NCBI RefSeq assembly: GCF_003385895.1
Contig: NZ_QRDQ01000009.1
Location: forward strand, 744,001-808,000
DNA: 64,000 bases
Direction: 5' to 3'
Source: Flavobacterium cutihirudinis
Lineage (GTDB): Bacteria > Bacteroidota > Bacteroidia > Flavobacteriales > Flavobacteriaceae
The notes beneath the pieces were generated by a model. The model ran no database searches and was not told the origin of the DNA. It was given only the letters and a program-made list of their open reading frames with translations. The translations under genes were made by a program, and so were the position numbers. Every line of letters starts with the position of its first letter. The first letter of the stretch is position 1. This document shows positions 8,267 to 17,159 of the stretch, one piece after another.

Positions 8267-10246
8267 ATGAAAAATACATTTATTCTTTTTTGTTTCTTGC
8301 TCGTAAACTTTTCTTTTGCCCAAAAGAAGCAAGATTTTATTATTCTTTCTCCTAATGGAAAAATCGAAGTAAAAATTGCTGTAAATGATAAAATCTCTTG
8401 GTCTATTTCACATGAAAAAGATTTGATTTTGGCTCCGTCTGAAATGTCTTTGACTTTAGATCAAAATGAGATTTTAGGCAAAAATGCTGTTGTTTTAAAT
8501 TCGAAAAAAGAAACGATAAATACTTCTTTTGAAACGCCTTTATACAAAAAGAAATCAGTTCAGAACAATTACAATCAATTGACTTTAAACTTCAAAAATG
8601 ATTTCAGTATCGAATATCGTGTTTTTGATGATGGCGCAGCCTATCGATTTGTTACAAAAAAGAAAAAAGATATTACAATCAAGAGCGAAGAAGTAGTTTT
8701 AAATTTCGATAAAGATTATAACACTTTAATGCCATATGTTCGTGATTTAAGAAATCCGAAAGATCAATTTATTTCTTCTTTTGAATCTCATTATGAAAAC
8801 AAAAAAATAAGTGAGTTTGCTAAAGATACTTTGGCTTTTCTTCCCTTCTTAATTGATTATAAAAACCATAAAAAAGCCATTTTTCTAGAAGCCAATCTTG
8901 AAGATTATCCGGGGTTATTTGTGACCAATAATCAAAACAAAACAGGTTTTGAATCTCGTTTTTCTAAATATCCAACTCAAGAAACCAACGGCGGATTCAA
9001 TTACCTCAACAAATTAATTACAGAAAGAGCATATTATTTGGTTAAAACCAAAGGAACCAGAACTTTTCCGTGGCGAGCAATTGTTATTTCTGAAAATGAT
9101 TCGGCTTTAGCCAATAATGATATGGTTCAGAAATTAGCTGATCCGTCAAAAATAAAAGACATTTCGTGGATAAAACCAGGAAAAGTAGCTTGGGATTGGT
9201 GGAACGACTGGAATATTTATAATGTCGATTTCAAAGCCGGAATTAATACACAGACTTATAAATATTATATTGATTTTGCTTCTAAAAATAAAGTCGAATA
9301 TGTGGTTTTGGATGAAGGCTGGAGCGTTGAAACTGATATTATGAAACACAATCCAAATGTAGATTTGGAAGCTTTAATCGCTTACGCTAAAGAAAGAAAC
9401 GTCGGTATTATTTTGTGGGCTTCGTGGATGGCAATACATGATAAAACAGAAGTCGTTTTTGACAATTATGCAAAATTGGGCGTAAAAGGTTTTAAAGTTG
9501 ATTTTATAGATCGAGACGATGCCAAAATGGTGAATTCCGTTTATGACATTGCTCAAAAAGCAGCTAACCATAAATTGATTATTGATTTTCATGGTATGTA
9601 CAAACCAACCGGAATTCAGAGAACTTTTCCTAATATTTTAAATTTTGAAGGTGTAAAAGGTTTAGAAAACAATAAATGGACGCCAAACGACGATGTTCCT
9701 CTTTACGACACAACAATTCCGTTTATCAGAATGATGGCAGGTCCAATGGATTATACGCCTGGAGCAATGCGAAATGCAACTAAAAGCGAATTCAAACCAA
9801 GTCATTCTACTCCAATGAGTCAGGGAACAAGATGTCATCAATTGGCATTGTACACCATTTTCGAAGCGCCTTTGCAAATGATGGCCGACAGTCCAACCGC
9901 TTTTATGGCAGCACAGGAAAGCACTGATTTTATTGCTAAAATTCCAACCGTTTTTGATGAAACGGTTGCTCTTGATAGTGAAGTAGGAAAGTTTGTTACA
10001 ATTGCCAGAAAAAAAGCTAATACATGGTATTTAGGCGCAATAACAAATTGGGATTCCAGAGAGATTACAATTGATTTTTCGTTCCTTGAAAAAGGCAAAA
10101 AATTCCAAGCCGAAATTTTCTCAGACGGTCTTAACGCAGACAAAGCCGCAACAGATTATAAAAAAGAAATGATTACCGTTGATTCGACAACAAAATTGAC
10201 ATATCGTTTAGCAAATGGCGGCGGATTAGCGATGATTATAAAATAG
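8267..10246 (+). CDS. GH97 retaining-type glycosidase, probable alpha-galactosidase
   Basis: A 659-residue protein with signal peptide (cleavage after NFSFAQ) and the full GH97 layout: an N-terminal beta-sandwich, a central TIM barrel (WDWWNDWN, YVVLDEGW) and a C-terminal beta domain. GH97 splits into inverting alpha-glucosidases, which use Glu bases, and retaining alpha-galactosidases, which use an Asp nucleophile. Here GFKVDFIDRDD places Asp412 at the retaining nucleophile position, and Glu461 or Glu466 is the likely acid. Removing galactose branches from galactomannan fits the upstream operon. A 143-bp spacer with a REP-like hairpin separates it from the GH5 gene, so it may be partly uncoupled. 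Alpha-glucosidase activity cannot be excluded. Confidence 0.87.
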   Translation: MKNTFILFCFLLVNFSFAQKKQDFIILSPNGKIEVKIAVNDKISWSISHEKDLILAPSEMSLTLDQNEILGKNAVVLNSKKETINTSFETPLYKKKSVQNNYNQLTLNFKNDFSIEYRVFDDGAAYRFVTKKKKDITIKSEEVVLNFDKDYNTLMPYVRDLRNPKDQFISSFESHYENKKISEFAKDTLAFLPFLIDYKNHKKAIFLEANLEDYPGLFVTNNQNKTGFESRFSKYPTQETNGGFNYLNKLITERAYYLVKTKGTRTFPWRAIVISENDSALANNDMVQKLADPSKIKDISWIKPGKVAWDWWNDWNIYNVDFKAGINTQTYKYYIDFASKNKVEYVVLDEGWSVETDIMKHNPNVDLEALIAYAKERNVGIILWASWMAIHDKTEVVFDNYAKLGVKGFKVDFIDRDDAKMVNSVYDIAQKAANHKLIIDFHGMYKPTGIQRTFPNILNFEGVKGLENNKWTPNDDVPLYDTTIPFIRMMAGPMDYTPGAMRNATKSEFKPSHSTPMSQGTRCHQLALYTIFEAPLQMMADSPTAFMAAQESTDFIAKIPTVFDETVALDSEVGKFVTIARKKANTWYLGAITNWDSREITIDFSFLEKGKKFQAEIFSDGLNADKAATDYKKEMITVDSTTKLTYRLANGGGLAMIIK

Positions 10247-10266
10247 ATTTCTATTATAATTTAAAC

Positions 10267-10370
10267 TAAACTGGACTGAAGTCCAGCTCTACAATATAAT
10301 TTGTTCCTTCGGAACGCAAAAGAGCCTTTGGCTCGATTCATATTGTAGGGCTGGACTTCAGTCCAGTTTA
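10267..10370. repeat. Cruciform-forming intergenic inverted repeat
   Basis: Exact 20-bp inverted arms at 10267-10286 and 10351-10370 (arm 1 TAAACTGGACTGAAGTCCAG) enclose two smaller hairpins around TTCCTTCGGAA and GAGCCTTTGGCTC. Folded, it gives a multi-branched structure. It separates the convergent GH97 and aldo/keto reductase genes, so it could end transcription from both sides, but it lacks a clean T-tract and looks like a dispersed repeat. Confidence 0.85.
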
Positions 10371-10394
10371 CATGTTGGTTTTATAGAAAACACA

Positions 10395-10488
10395 AAACCC
10401 GACAGGTTTTATCCCGAGGCTTCGGGACTGTCGGGTTTAATATTCATGATGGTAACGAGACGTAGACGCACTGCCGTGCGCCTCTACG
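10395..10488. repeat. Second intergenic hairpin and degenerate REP copy
   Basis: A stem-loop at 10395-10438 has arms AAACCCGACAG and CTGTCGGGTTT with an inner TCCCGAGGCTTCGGGA hairpin. At 10461-10488 follows a decayed version of the REP element seen at 8146-8233, reading CGTAGACGCACTGCCGTGCG and then CCTCTACG. No gene was found in 10247-10533. Confidence 0.75.
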
Positions 10489-10533
10489 ATTATGCGCTTT
10501 CACAATTCACGATCCAAAATTATCAATTATTAA

Positions 10534-11490
10534 TTAAGATAAAATCTTCTCAATCGCATTCAATTCGTCTTGCGAAAAATCAGTATTTTGAAGACAATCA
10601 ATATTATTACACAATTGTTTTACAGAACTCGCGCCAATTAAAACCGATGTAATTCGTTTGTCTTTTTGCAGCCAAGCCAAAGCCATTTGAGCCAAAGACT
10701 GGTTTCTATTCTGAGCTATTTCATTCAGCTGAATTAATTTCTGAATGCGTTCCTGCGTCACTTCATCTTCTTTCAAATGACCGTTCGGATTATGCGCTCT
10801 AGAATTTTCTGGAATTCCGTTTAAATATTTATCCGTCAAAAGTCCTTGTGCCAAAGGCGAAAAAGCAATGCAGCCAACTCCTTTTTCTTCTAAAACATCT
10901 AAAAGTCCATTTTCGACCCAGCGTTCCAACATCGAATATTTAGCCTGATGAATCAAACAAGGTGTTCCCAATTGTTTCAAAACATCAACTGCAACTCTGG
11001 TTTGTTCTGCCGAATAATTGCTAATTCCAACATACAAAGCTTTTCCGCTTCTCACAGCGTGATCCAAAGCCATCATAGTTTCCTCAATTGGTGTTTCAGG
11101 ATCTGGACGGTGCGAATAAAAGATATCGACATAATCGACTTTCATTCTCTTTAAACTCTGATCTAAACTTGACAATAAATATTTTCTAGAACCCCAGTCG
11201 CCATAAGGACCATCCCACATAGTGTAACCAGCCTTAGTCGAAATTATAATCTCATCGCGCAAATTTCCTTGAAAATTATGCCAAAGAATTTTACCAAAAT
11301 TAGTTTCAGCAGAACCTGGAATCGGCCCGTAATTATTAGCTAAATCGTAATGAGTTATTCCTTTATCAAAAGCTTCTACCGCAATACTTTCAGCATTATC
11401 AAAATTATCTACTGATCCGAAGTTATGCCATAATCCTAAAGAAATTTCTGGAAGCAGCAAACCGCTTTTCCCACATCTGTTATATTTCAT
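10534..11490 (-). CDS. Aldo/keto reductase, YghZ/Kv-beta-like
   Basis: A 318-residue cytoplasmic (alpha/beta)8 oxidoreductase. The AKR tetrad is visible: Asp49 and Tyr54 (YDLANNYG), Lys86 (ISTKAGY) and His127 (IFYSHRPD). NADPH-binding features near the C-terminus read VLIGASSVKQLCNN. The DLANNYGPIPGSAE and WDGPYGDWGSRKYLL stretches resemble the YghZ group (L-glyceraldehyde-3-phosphate reductase) and Kv-channel beta subunits. It would reduce aldehydes or keto sugars with NADPH. It sits alone, convergent to the mannan operon and about 275 bp downstream of GH3, so a sugar-related role is only suggested by position. Confidence 0.88.
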   Translation of the reverse strand: MKYNRCGKSGLLLPEISLGLWHNFGSVDNFDNAESIAVEAFDKGITHYDLANNYGPIPGSAETNFGKILWHNFQGNLRDEIIISTKAGYTMWDGPYGDWGSRKYLLSSLDQSLKRMKVDYVDIFYSHRPDPETPIEETMMALDHAVRSGKALYVGISNYSAEQTRVAVDVLKQLGTPCLIHQAKYSMLERWVENGLLDVLEEKGVGCIAFSPLAQGLLTDKYLNGIPENSRAHNPNGHLKEDEVTQERIQKLIQLNEIAQNRNQSLAQMALAWLQKDKRITSVLIGASSVKQLCNNIDCLQNTDFSQDELNAIEKILS

Positions 11491-11549
11491 TGTTTTAATT
11501 TAAAAAGTTGGAGTTTTAATAGGTTTTAAAGGTAGAAAAAAATACTAAG

Positions 11550-11761
11550 TTTTGCCACGAAGGCACTAAGACACAAAGCTTTTTTTTAATAAGATTCAAT
11601 AGCGTCCAGCTTTAACTGGATGAAAACATAAACGCAATCAAAAAAGGCTTTAGCCAAACTTGTAAGTTTGGCTAAAGCCTTTTTCTATTCAATCATATTC
11701 CTCCCAGCTAAAGCTAGGGGCTATTCAAAAAACTTTGTGTCTTAGTGCCTTCGTGGCAAAA
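11550..11761. repeat. 29-bp perfect inverted repeat enclosing a hairpin
   Basis: Arms at 11550-11578 and 11733-11761 are exact inverse complements (core GCCACGAAGGCACTAAGACA). The 154-bp interior holds a near-perfect stem-loop at about 11641-11684 (GGCTTTAGCCAAACTT, then AAGTTTGGCTAAAGCC) flanked by A- and T-runs, which can act as a bidirectional terminator. The whole unit lies between the GH3 stop and the reductase start and looks like an inserted composite repeat. Confidence 0.85.
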
Positions 11762-11765
11762 CCTT

Positions 11766-14063
11766 TTATTCTCTAATTTCAAAACCACTTTGCAAACCTT
11801 TATCAGAGCTTCCTCCAACCATGATTTTGAAAGTTCCTGGTTCAACTAAATACTTTCCTTCGTTGTCATAAAAACCAAGTTCTGCATCCGTTAAAGTAAA
11901 ATTTATCGTTTTAGTTTCACCTTTTTTAAGATTAACTAACTCAAAGCCTTTCAATTCTTTTATCGGACGAACAATACTTGCAAATTCATCATGAATATAT
12001 AGCTGAACCACTTCTTTTCCGTCATAATTTCCTGAGTTTGTAACCTCAACACTAACCTGAACTTTTTCTCCTTTTGCAAATGACGTTTTATTCACTTTCA
12101 GATTTTTATAATCGAATGTTGTATAGCTCAATCCAAAACCAAACGGAAACTGAGGCGTTTTTTCCACATCCATATAATGTGACCAGAAAACATTTTTATC
12201 ACTGTCAATTGGTCTTCCTGTGCTGTATTTGTTATAATAAATTGGCACTTGACCCACATTTCTAGGAAACGACATTGGCAATTTCCCACTTGGGTTGTAG
12301 TCTCCGTAAAGAACCTGAGCAACTGCATTTCCGGTTTGAGTTCCTAATTGCCAAGCTTCAACAATAGCCGGAATATTTTCTGCAGCCCAAGGAATACTCA
12401 ACGGACGACCATTATTTAAAACCAAAACTACATTTGGATTCACTTTATAAATTTCTTCTAATAATTCTTGTTGTAAACCTGGTAAATTCAAATCAGTTCT
12501 ACTTCTCCCTTCACCGCTTTGGAAACCGTATTCTCCTAAAACCATTACGACAACATCAGCATTTTTCGCAACTGTTTTTGCTGCTTCAAATCCGCTTTTA
12601 TCTGTTGTATTGAAAACCGTTTCTGTTAGAAAAGTGGCTTTTTGTTTTAATAAATCAACACCTTTTTCAAAAGTCAATTGGTTGTCTTTGTATTGCTGCA
12701 TTCCTTCTAAAACAGAAACCGCAGTATCATCAGACGCTGCAATTCTCCAGCTTCCCAACGGACTGTTTTTATCATTTGCCAAAGCGCCAATCAAAGCGAT
12801 TTTCTGTCCGGATTTCTTTAGCGGAAGCAAATTCTTTTCGTTCTTCAATAAAACTATAGATTTCTTCGCCATGTCCAAAACGCCATCGTTATTGGCTTTA
12901 CTTCCAACAACTTCTTTTTCGCGTTTTTCATCACAATATCTGTAAGGATCATCAAATAAACCTAATTCAAATTTCACGCGTAAAATTCTACGGACAGCAT
13001 CATCAACCAAAGCTTCTTTTACTTTTCCTGATTTTACTAGATCAACCAATTTTGCTACATACAAATACGATTCCATATCCATATCAGAACCTGCAATTAC
13101 AGCTTTTGCCGTTGCATCGGCTTCGTCTTTTGCGTAACCGTGCGCAATCATTTCGCGAATCGAAGCATAATCCGAAATCACAAATCCGTCAAACTTCCAT
13201 TTTCCTTTTAAGATATCTCTCTGCAGAAAAGCATTTCCAGTTGCCGGAACTCCATTCAGCGTGTTAAACGAATTCATAAACGTACGAACGCCGGCTTCAA
13301 CCGTCGCTTCAAAAGGAGGTAAAACCAAATTGTACAATTTAGAATTACTGATATCTACAATATTATATTCCAATCCCGCCTCAACATAACCGTAAGCAGC
13401 AAAGTGTTTCGCACAAGCCGCAATCGTATTGACTTTAGCTAAATCAGCAACCGTTTCTCCTTGAAAACCTTTTACTCTGGCATAACCCACTTTACTTCCC
13501 AAATATGGATCTTCACCCGCACCTTCCATCACACGTCCCCAACGCGCATCGTTTGCAACGTCAACATTTGGTCCAAAAGTCCAATTAATCCCAGACGCCG
13601 AAGCTTCATCAGCCGCAATCGCCGCCGATTTTTTAATCGCTTCCAAATCCCAACTCGCTGCTTCTGCCAACGGAATCGGGCTTAACGTTTTATAACCATG
13701 AATTACGTCAAAACCTATGATTAACGGAATTCCCAAACGTGTTTCTTCAACAGCAATTTTCTGTACGGCACGAACTTCTTTTACACCGCGAACAGTTAGC
13801 ATCGAACCCACTAATCCTTTTCTTAAATGTTCGTATTTTAATTCAGCCGTTCCGCCTTTTGGAGCTGGTCCCGTAACATCCCAAAAACCGTTGTACTGAT
13901 TCATTTGTCCCACTTTTTCCTCCAACGTCATTAACGGCAAAAGCAAATCAATACGTTGTTCAACAGTTTTATTTTTATCCAGATACGGCTTTTTTTGTGC
14001 ATTCATATTTCCAATCGTAAAAAGGGAAAAGACCCCAATAAATATTATTTTTTTATTTTTCAT
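11766..14063 (-). CDS. GH3 beta-glucosidase (BglX-type), exported
   Basis: A 765-residue protein with a signal peptide (cut near NMNAQ). The GH3 N-terminal barrel spans about 30-370. KHFAAYG marks the substrate site, and Asp298 in GFVISDYASI is the nucleophile. The alpha/beta sandwich covers about 390-620, with the acid/base candidate in the GEYGFQSGEGRSRTDLNLPG region. A C-terminal fibronectin-III-like domain follows (NSGNYDGKEVVQLYIHD). This is the usual BglX architecture and length for periplasmic beta-glucosidases that trim oligosaccharides from the non-reducing end. With glucomannan it could release the glucosyl units left by the mannanases. Transcribed away from the esterases with a 419-bp repeat-filled gap upstream. 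Confidence 0.93.
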   Translation of the reverse strand: MKNKKIIFIGVFSLFTIGNMNAQKKPYLDKNKTVEQRIDLLLPLMTLEEKVGQMNQYNGFWDVTGPAPKGGTAELKYEHLRKGLVGSMLTVRGVKEVRAVQKIAVEETRLGIPLIIGFDVIHGYKTLSPIPLAEAASWDLEAIKKSAAIAADEASASGINWTFGPNVDVANDARWGRVMEGAGEDPYLGSKVGYARVKGFQGETVADLAKVNTIAACAKHFAAYGYVEAGLEYNIVDISNSKLYNLVLPPFEATVEAGVRTFMNSFNTLNGVPATGNAFLQRDILKGKWKFDGFVISDYASIREMIAHGYAKDEADATAKAVIAGSDMDMESYLYVAKLVDLVKSGKVKEALVDDAVRRILRVKFELGLFDDPYRYCDEKREKEVVGSKANNDGVLDMAKKSIVLLKNEKNLLPLKKSGQKIALIGALANDKNSPLGSWRIAASDDTAVSVLEGMQQYKDNQLTFEKGVDLLKQKATFLTETVFNTTDKSGFEAAKTVAKNADVVVMVLGEYGFQSGEGRSRTDLNLPGLQQELLEEIYKVNPNVVLVLNNGRPLSIPWAAENIPAIVEAWQLGTQTGNAVAQVLYGDYNPSGKLPMSFPRNVGQVPIYYNKYSTGRPIDSDKNVFWSHYMDVEKTPQFPFGFGLSYTTFDYKNLKVNKTSFAKGEKVQVSVEVTNSGNYDGKEVVQLYIHDEFASIVRPIKELKGFELVNLKKGETKTINFTLTDAELGFYDNEGKYLVEPGTFKIMVGGSSDKGLQSGFEIRE

Positions 14064-14096
14064 AGTGTGGTTTAGTTAGTTCTTTTTTAGATGCTA

Positions 14097-14413
14097 TCCC
14101 GATAGCTATCGGGACTGAGACACTAAGATTCTAAGTTTTTTGGGCGTGTCCCTCCGGGTCGGGCTATCCGTTTCAAGTCCTCGCCTGTTCGTTCCTCACG
14201 GCTGTGGGCTTTCCACTTCTATCCCTCACGCGAACGGTTTTATAAGAGCTTTTTAGTTTCATTTTTTTTCAACACACCGTTTTGTCATTCCGAGAAACGA
14301 GGACACGAGAGATAGCGAACTGGCGAAGCAATCTCCACGAGTAGCTCGATAAAGATTGGCGATTTTGTTTGAGGAGTTACTTGCGGAAATTCCTCGTTCC
14401 TCGGAATGACAAA
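14097..14413. repeat. Mosaic of at least three dispersed intergenic repeats
   Basis: This 419-bp space (14064-14482) has no gene. It holds an 18-bp perfect palindrome TCCCGATAGCTATCGGGA at 14097-14114, whose core recurs at 35321-35336. A GC-rich element follows at about 14152-14232 (starts GGCGTGTCCCTCCGGGTCGG, ends near TATCCCTCACGCG). The last is an inverted pair, 14281-14303 and 14391-14413, differing at one base (core GTCATTCCGAG). All three stand out from the AT-rich background and resemble repeats scattered through flavobacterial genomes. Confidence 0.85.
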
Positions 14414-14482
14414 AAATACGCAAAAGTTCTAAAGTCTAAAATCTTTCTTCTTGACTCTTTCCTCTTTAAAATCCTAAAATCT

Positions 14483-15862
14483 CTACTCCGTTATAAAACA
14501 AGAAGCTGGTAAATTAGCCTTATTAAACAAATCAGATTGTGTCGTATTTCCCCAAGCAAACCTTACTTTTTCGGGTTTAGGAACTTTTTTACTCGTCAAA
14601 ATCACCTGATTATTTTTTATAGAAGCTTCGGCAGGAAAGAAAGTGCCATCGACTCCAGCCAACTCAAATTGATTCGAATCTTTATTCGCAAAATACAATC
14701 CGTCAGCATGATCAAATGAGACAACTGCTTTGTTTTTTTCGATTTTAAAATTTTTATAAAGTGGGCCGTTTACCAAATTAGAGTTGACTTTATAAGTATC
14801 GGCTAAAGCCAAATTAGCCAAACGAATGCCTACTGACTTCTTATTCTTTGGATGAATATCGATAGTATCTGAAATATCAGAAGTCAAAACCATTCCGGTT
14901 TTTGATATTTCATTTAAAAGTTTTCGTTGTGAATTTCGAACTGTTACATTCGAGAAATTATTGTTTCCTGTTTTAAAAGGCGCAATCTGAACATAATAAA
15001 ACGGAAAATCATCATGCCATTCTTTTCTCCAGGAAGTTATTAGGGCACCTAAAGTTTTATCATAAACCAACGAACCAACATTCGACTCGCCCTGATACCA
15101 AAGTGTTCCGGCAATTTTAAATCCAACAATTGGATAAATCATAGCGTTGTAGGCACGTCCGGGTTGTCTTGGTCCGTATTCTTGTTCGTTCAGTTTTTTA
15201 GCATTTTCTAGTAAAAGCGGATCATTGTTTACCACTTCTTCCGGCATCCAGATTTCAGCAGGCGTTCCGCCCCAATTCGACGAAATTAATCCAATTGGCA
15301 CATTTTTTAATTCTTCACGCAGACGTTTGGCAAAGAAATAACCAATAGCACTGAAATATTTCATGGTTTCCGGTGTCGACTCAACCCAGTTTCCAAGTAA
15401 ATTATTCTGCGGACTTGTAGCAGTTAATTTCGGAACGGTAAAAAAACGAATATTAGGATTCGTCGCGTTTTTCATTTCTTCTTCTCCATTATCAATTCCC
15501 CAACTTGCAGACATTTCCATATTAGATTGTCCGGTGCAAAGCCAAACTTCGCCAATCAAAATGTTTTTTAAAACTACTTCATTGTAGCCTTTTATAGTAA
15601 TTGTAAAAGGCCCACCGGCTTCCGGGGTTTTAATCGTTAATTCCCATTTTGCCTGATTTGTGGCAACAGTTTTATATTCCTGATTGTTCCAGCTGGAAAC
15701 CAGTTTGATTTCTTCTTTCGGATTTGCCCAACCCCAAATTTTAACTTCAGAATTGCGTTGCAAAACCATATTGTCACTAAAAATATTCGGAAGCGAAACG
15801 TTTGCCATCATAGAAGTGGAAATCAACAGAAAGAAAACAAACTTAAAAATATTATTTTTCAT
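14483..15862 (-). CDS. Sialate O-acetylesterase-type (SASA/DUF303) carbohydrate esterase, exported
   Basis: A 459-residue protein with signal peptide. The mature part begins with the family hallmark LPNIFSDNMVLQRNSEVKIWG. The SGNH-type nucleophile Ser113 is in LCTGQSNMEMS, and a second block GTLWYQGESN is typical of the SASA family. These enzymes remove O-acetyl groups from sialic acid or plant polysaccharides such as xylan and mannan. No sialic acid genes occur here, so deacetylation of acetylated (gluco)mannan is the more likely task. The start codon overlaps the end of the upstream CE2-type gene by 11 bp, implying coupled translation. Confidence 0.9.
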   Translation of the reverse strand: MKNNIFKFVFFLLISTSMMANVSLPNIFSDNMVLQRNSEVKIWGWANPKEEIKLVSSWNNQEYKTVATNQAKWELTIKTPEAGGPFTITIKGYNEVVLKNILIGEVWLCTGQSNMEMSASWGIDNGEEEMKNATNPNIRFFTVPKLTATSPQNNLLGNWVESTPETMKYFSAIGYFFAKRLREELKNVPIGLISSNWGGTPAEIWMPEEVVNNDPLLLENAKKLNEQEYGPRQPGRAYNAMIYPIVGFKIAGTLWYQGESNVGSLVYDKTLGALITSWRKEWHDDFPFYYVQIAPFKTGNNNFSNVTVRNSQRKLLNEISKTGMVLTSDISDTIDIHPKNKKSVGIRLANLALADTYKVNSNLVNGPLYKNFKIEKNKAVVSFDHADGLYFANKDSNQFELAGVDGTFFPAEASIKNNQVILTSKKVPKPEKVRFAWGNTTQSDLFNKANLPASCFITE

Positions 15863-16952
15863 TTAGCAACTTTTTTAAAAATGGAGCATATTCATCAGCT
15901 AAAACCTTGTGATCAGCCACATCCGGATGTCCGGAACAGCCTTTTGGCGTCATTGATTTAAACTTGAAAATCAAAATTGGTTTGTGCGCTTTATCATCCG
16001 CGAAAGCGTTTTTAATTTTATTCAGACAATCTTCAAAAACAACTCCTCTTTCGCCTCCAACCATTGGACTATTTGTAATAACAATCTGCGCTTTCGGATT
16101 ATGTTCGAAAAGCATTTTGATAAAATTGATGTAATTCGAAACATATTTTTCGGCATTAAAAGGGAGACGTTCTTTCTTGCCATCTCCACCTGAAAAATCG
16201 TTGGTTCCCAAAGCAATACTAATAACATCGGGCTGAAAAGCAAAATCATATTTGGGTTTAGAAGGATCTTTTGTTAAATACAAATTCTGATAAATATCCG
16301 GCATTATTGCCTCGTCTTTATTTTCATCATTCCAGTTGCGATACATTCCAATTCCAGAAACACAGCTCATTAAATAATCAGCACCAATTGCTCTTGAAAG
16401 TGTTGGTCCGTAGGCATAATATCCATTATGATGATCCATATATTCGCCTTTATCACACGGAACATCCGACGGATCGCTCGCTGCTCCACAAGTAATGGAA
16501 TCACCAATAAATTCGATTTTCTTTTTCTTTTTAAAGGAAATTGTTGTCAGTTTTGCGGTTGTTCCGGCAAATAAAATGTTACCGCTTTGTGCCTCTGTAT
16601 TTTTATAAATCTCTAAAAGATGTTCTTTTTTATTTGAAGTCACTTTTATAGGAAAGGATTGAGCGGCACCTTTTTCAATTCTGATCTTTCCGATATATTT
16701 TCCATCCAAAACTAACTGAACATAGTTATGATGTTCATAAGAATCAACACTTTGAAGGGAAATTGAACATTCGTTTCCAGTAAAATTAAATGAAACCGAA
16801 GAAGCCGTTCCGATTAAAATGACCTGATCATTTTGAAGTTTATCAATTCGGCCTTGATATAAAAAAGTTTTATTAGAATTTTGAGTTTGCGAATTTGAAA
16901 CAATCGAAATCAGCAAAAACGAAATTAAAACAGTTATTTTTTTGAGAAACAT
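15852..16952 (-). CDS. CE2-type SGNH acetyl esterase, exported
   Basis: A 366-residue exported protein (signal peptide ending about residue 21). A jelly-roll domain of about 110 residues comes first (FLYQGRIDKLQNDQVILIG), then a flavodoxin-like SGNH domain. The latter has Ser152 in EFIGDSITCG, an Asn in ISIALGTNDFSGG and the terminal His in SGHPDVADH. This two-domain plan is that of CE2 acetylxylan/acetylmannan esterases. It would strip acetyl groups so that mannanases can reach the backbone. Together with the overlapping downstream SASA-type esterase it forms a deacetylation pair. Confidence in SGNH/CE2 is high, in substrate only moderate. Confidence 0.9.
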   Translation of the reverse strand: MFLKKITVLISFLLISIVSNSQTQNSNKTFLYQGRIDKLQNDQVILIGTASSVSFNFTGNECSISLQSVDSYEHHNYVQLVLDGKYIGKIRIEKGAAQSFPIKVTSNKKEHLLEIYKNTEAQSGNILFAGTTAKLTTISFKKKKKIEFIGDSITCGAASDPSDVPCDKGEYMDHHNGYYAYGPTLSRAIGADYLMSCVSGIGMYRNWNDENKDEAIMPDIYQNLYLTKDPSKPKYDFAFQPDVISIALGTNDFSGGDGKKERLPFNAEKYVSNYINFIKMLFEHNPKAQIVITNSPMVGGERGVVFEDCLNKIKNAFADDKAHKPILIFKFKSMTPKGCSGHPDVADHKVLADEYAPFLKKLLNEK

Positions 16953-17159
16953 AAGTTATTTGTTAAAATATAAATACGATTCACAAATATATTTGAAACA
17001 CTTGATTCAAAAAGATACTAAAATGTCAAAACGTAATAAAAAAACACCACATAAACACATCAAACTTTAAATTCTAATTATAAAATCTTACAAATTCGCC
17101 CTTTCCCTTTGAATTCAGGAAAGAACGGTCTACTTTTATGAATTAATTATCGTCTGAAA

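Noticed and set aside
10446..10652. 68-codon open frame on the plus strand
   Set aside because: It covers a REP copy and then the antisense of the aldo/keto reductase 3' end; no domain.
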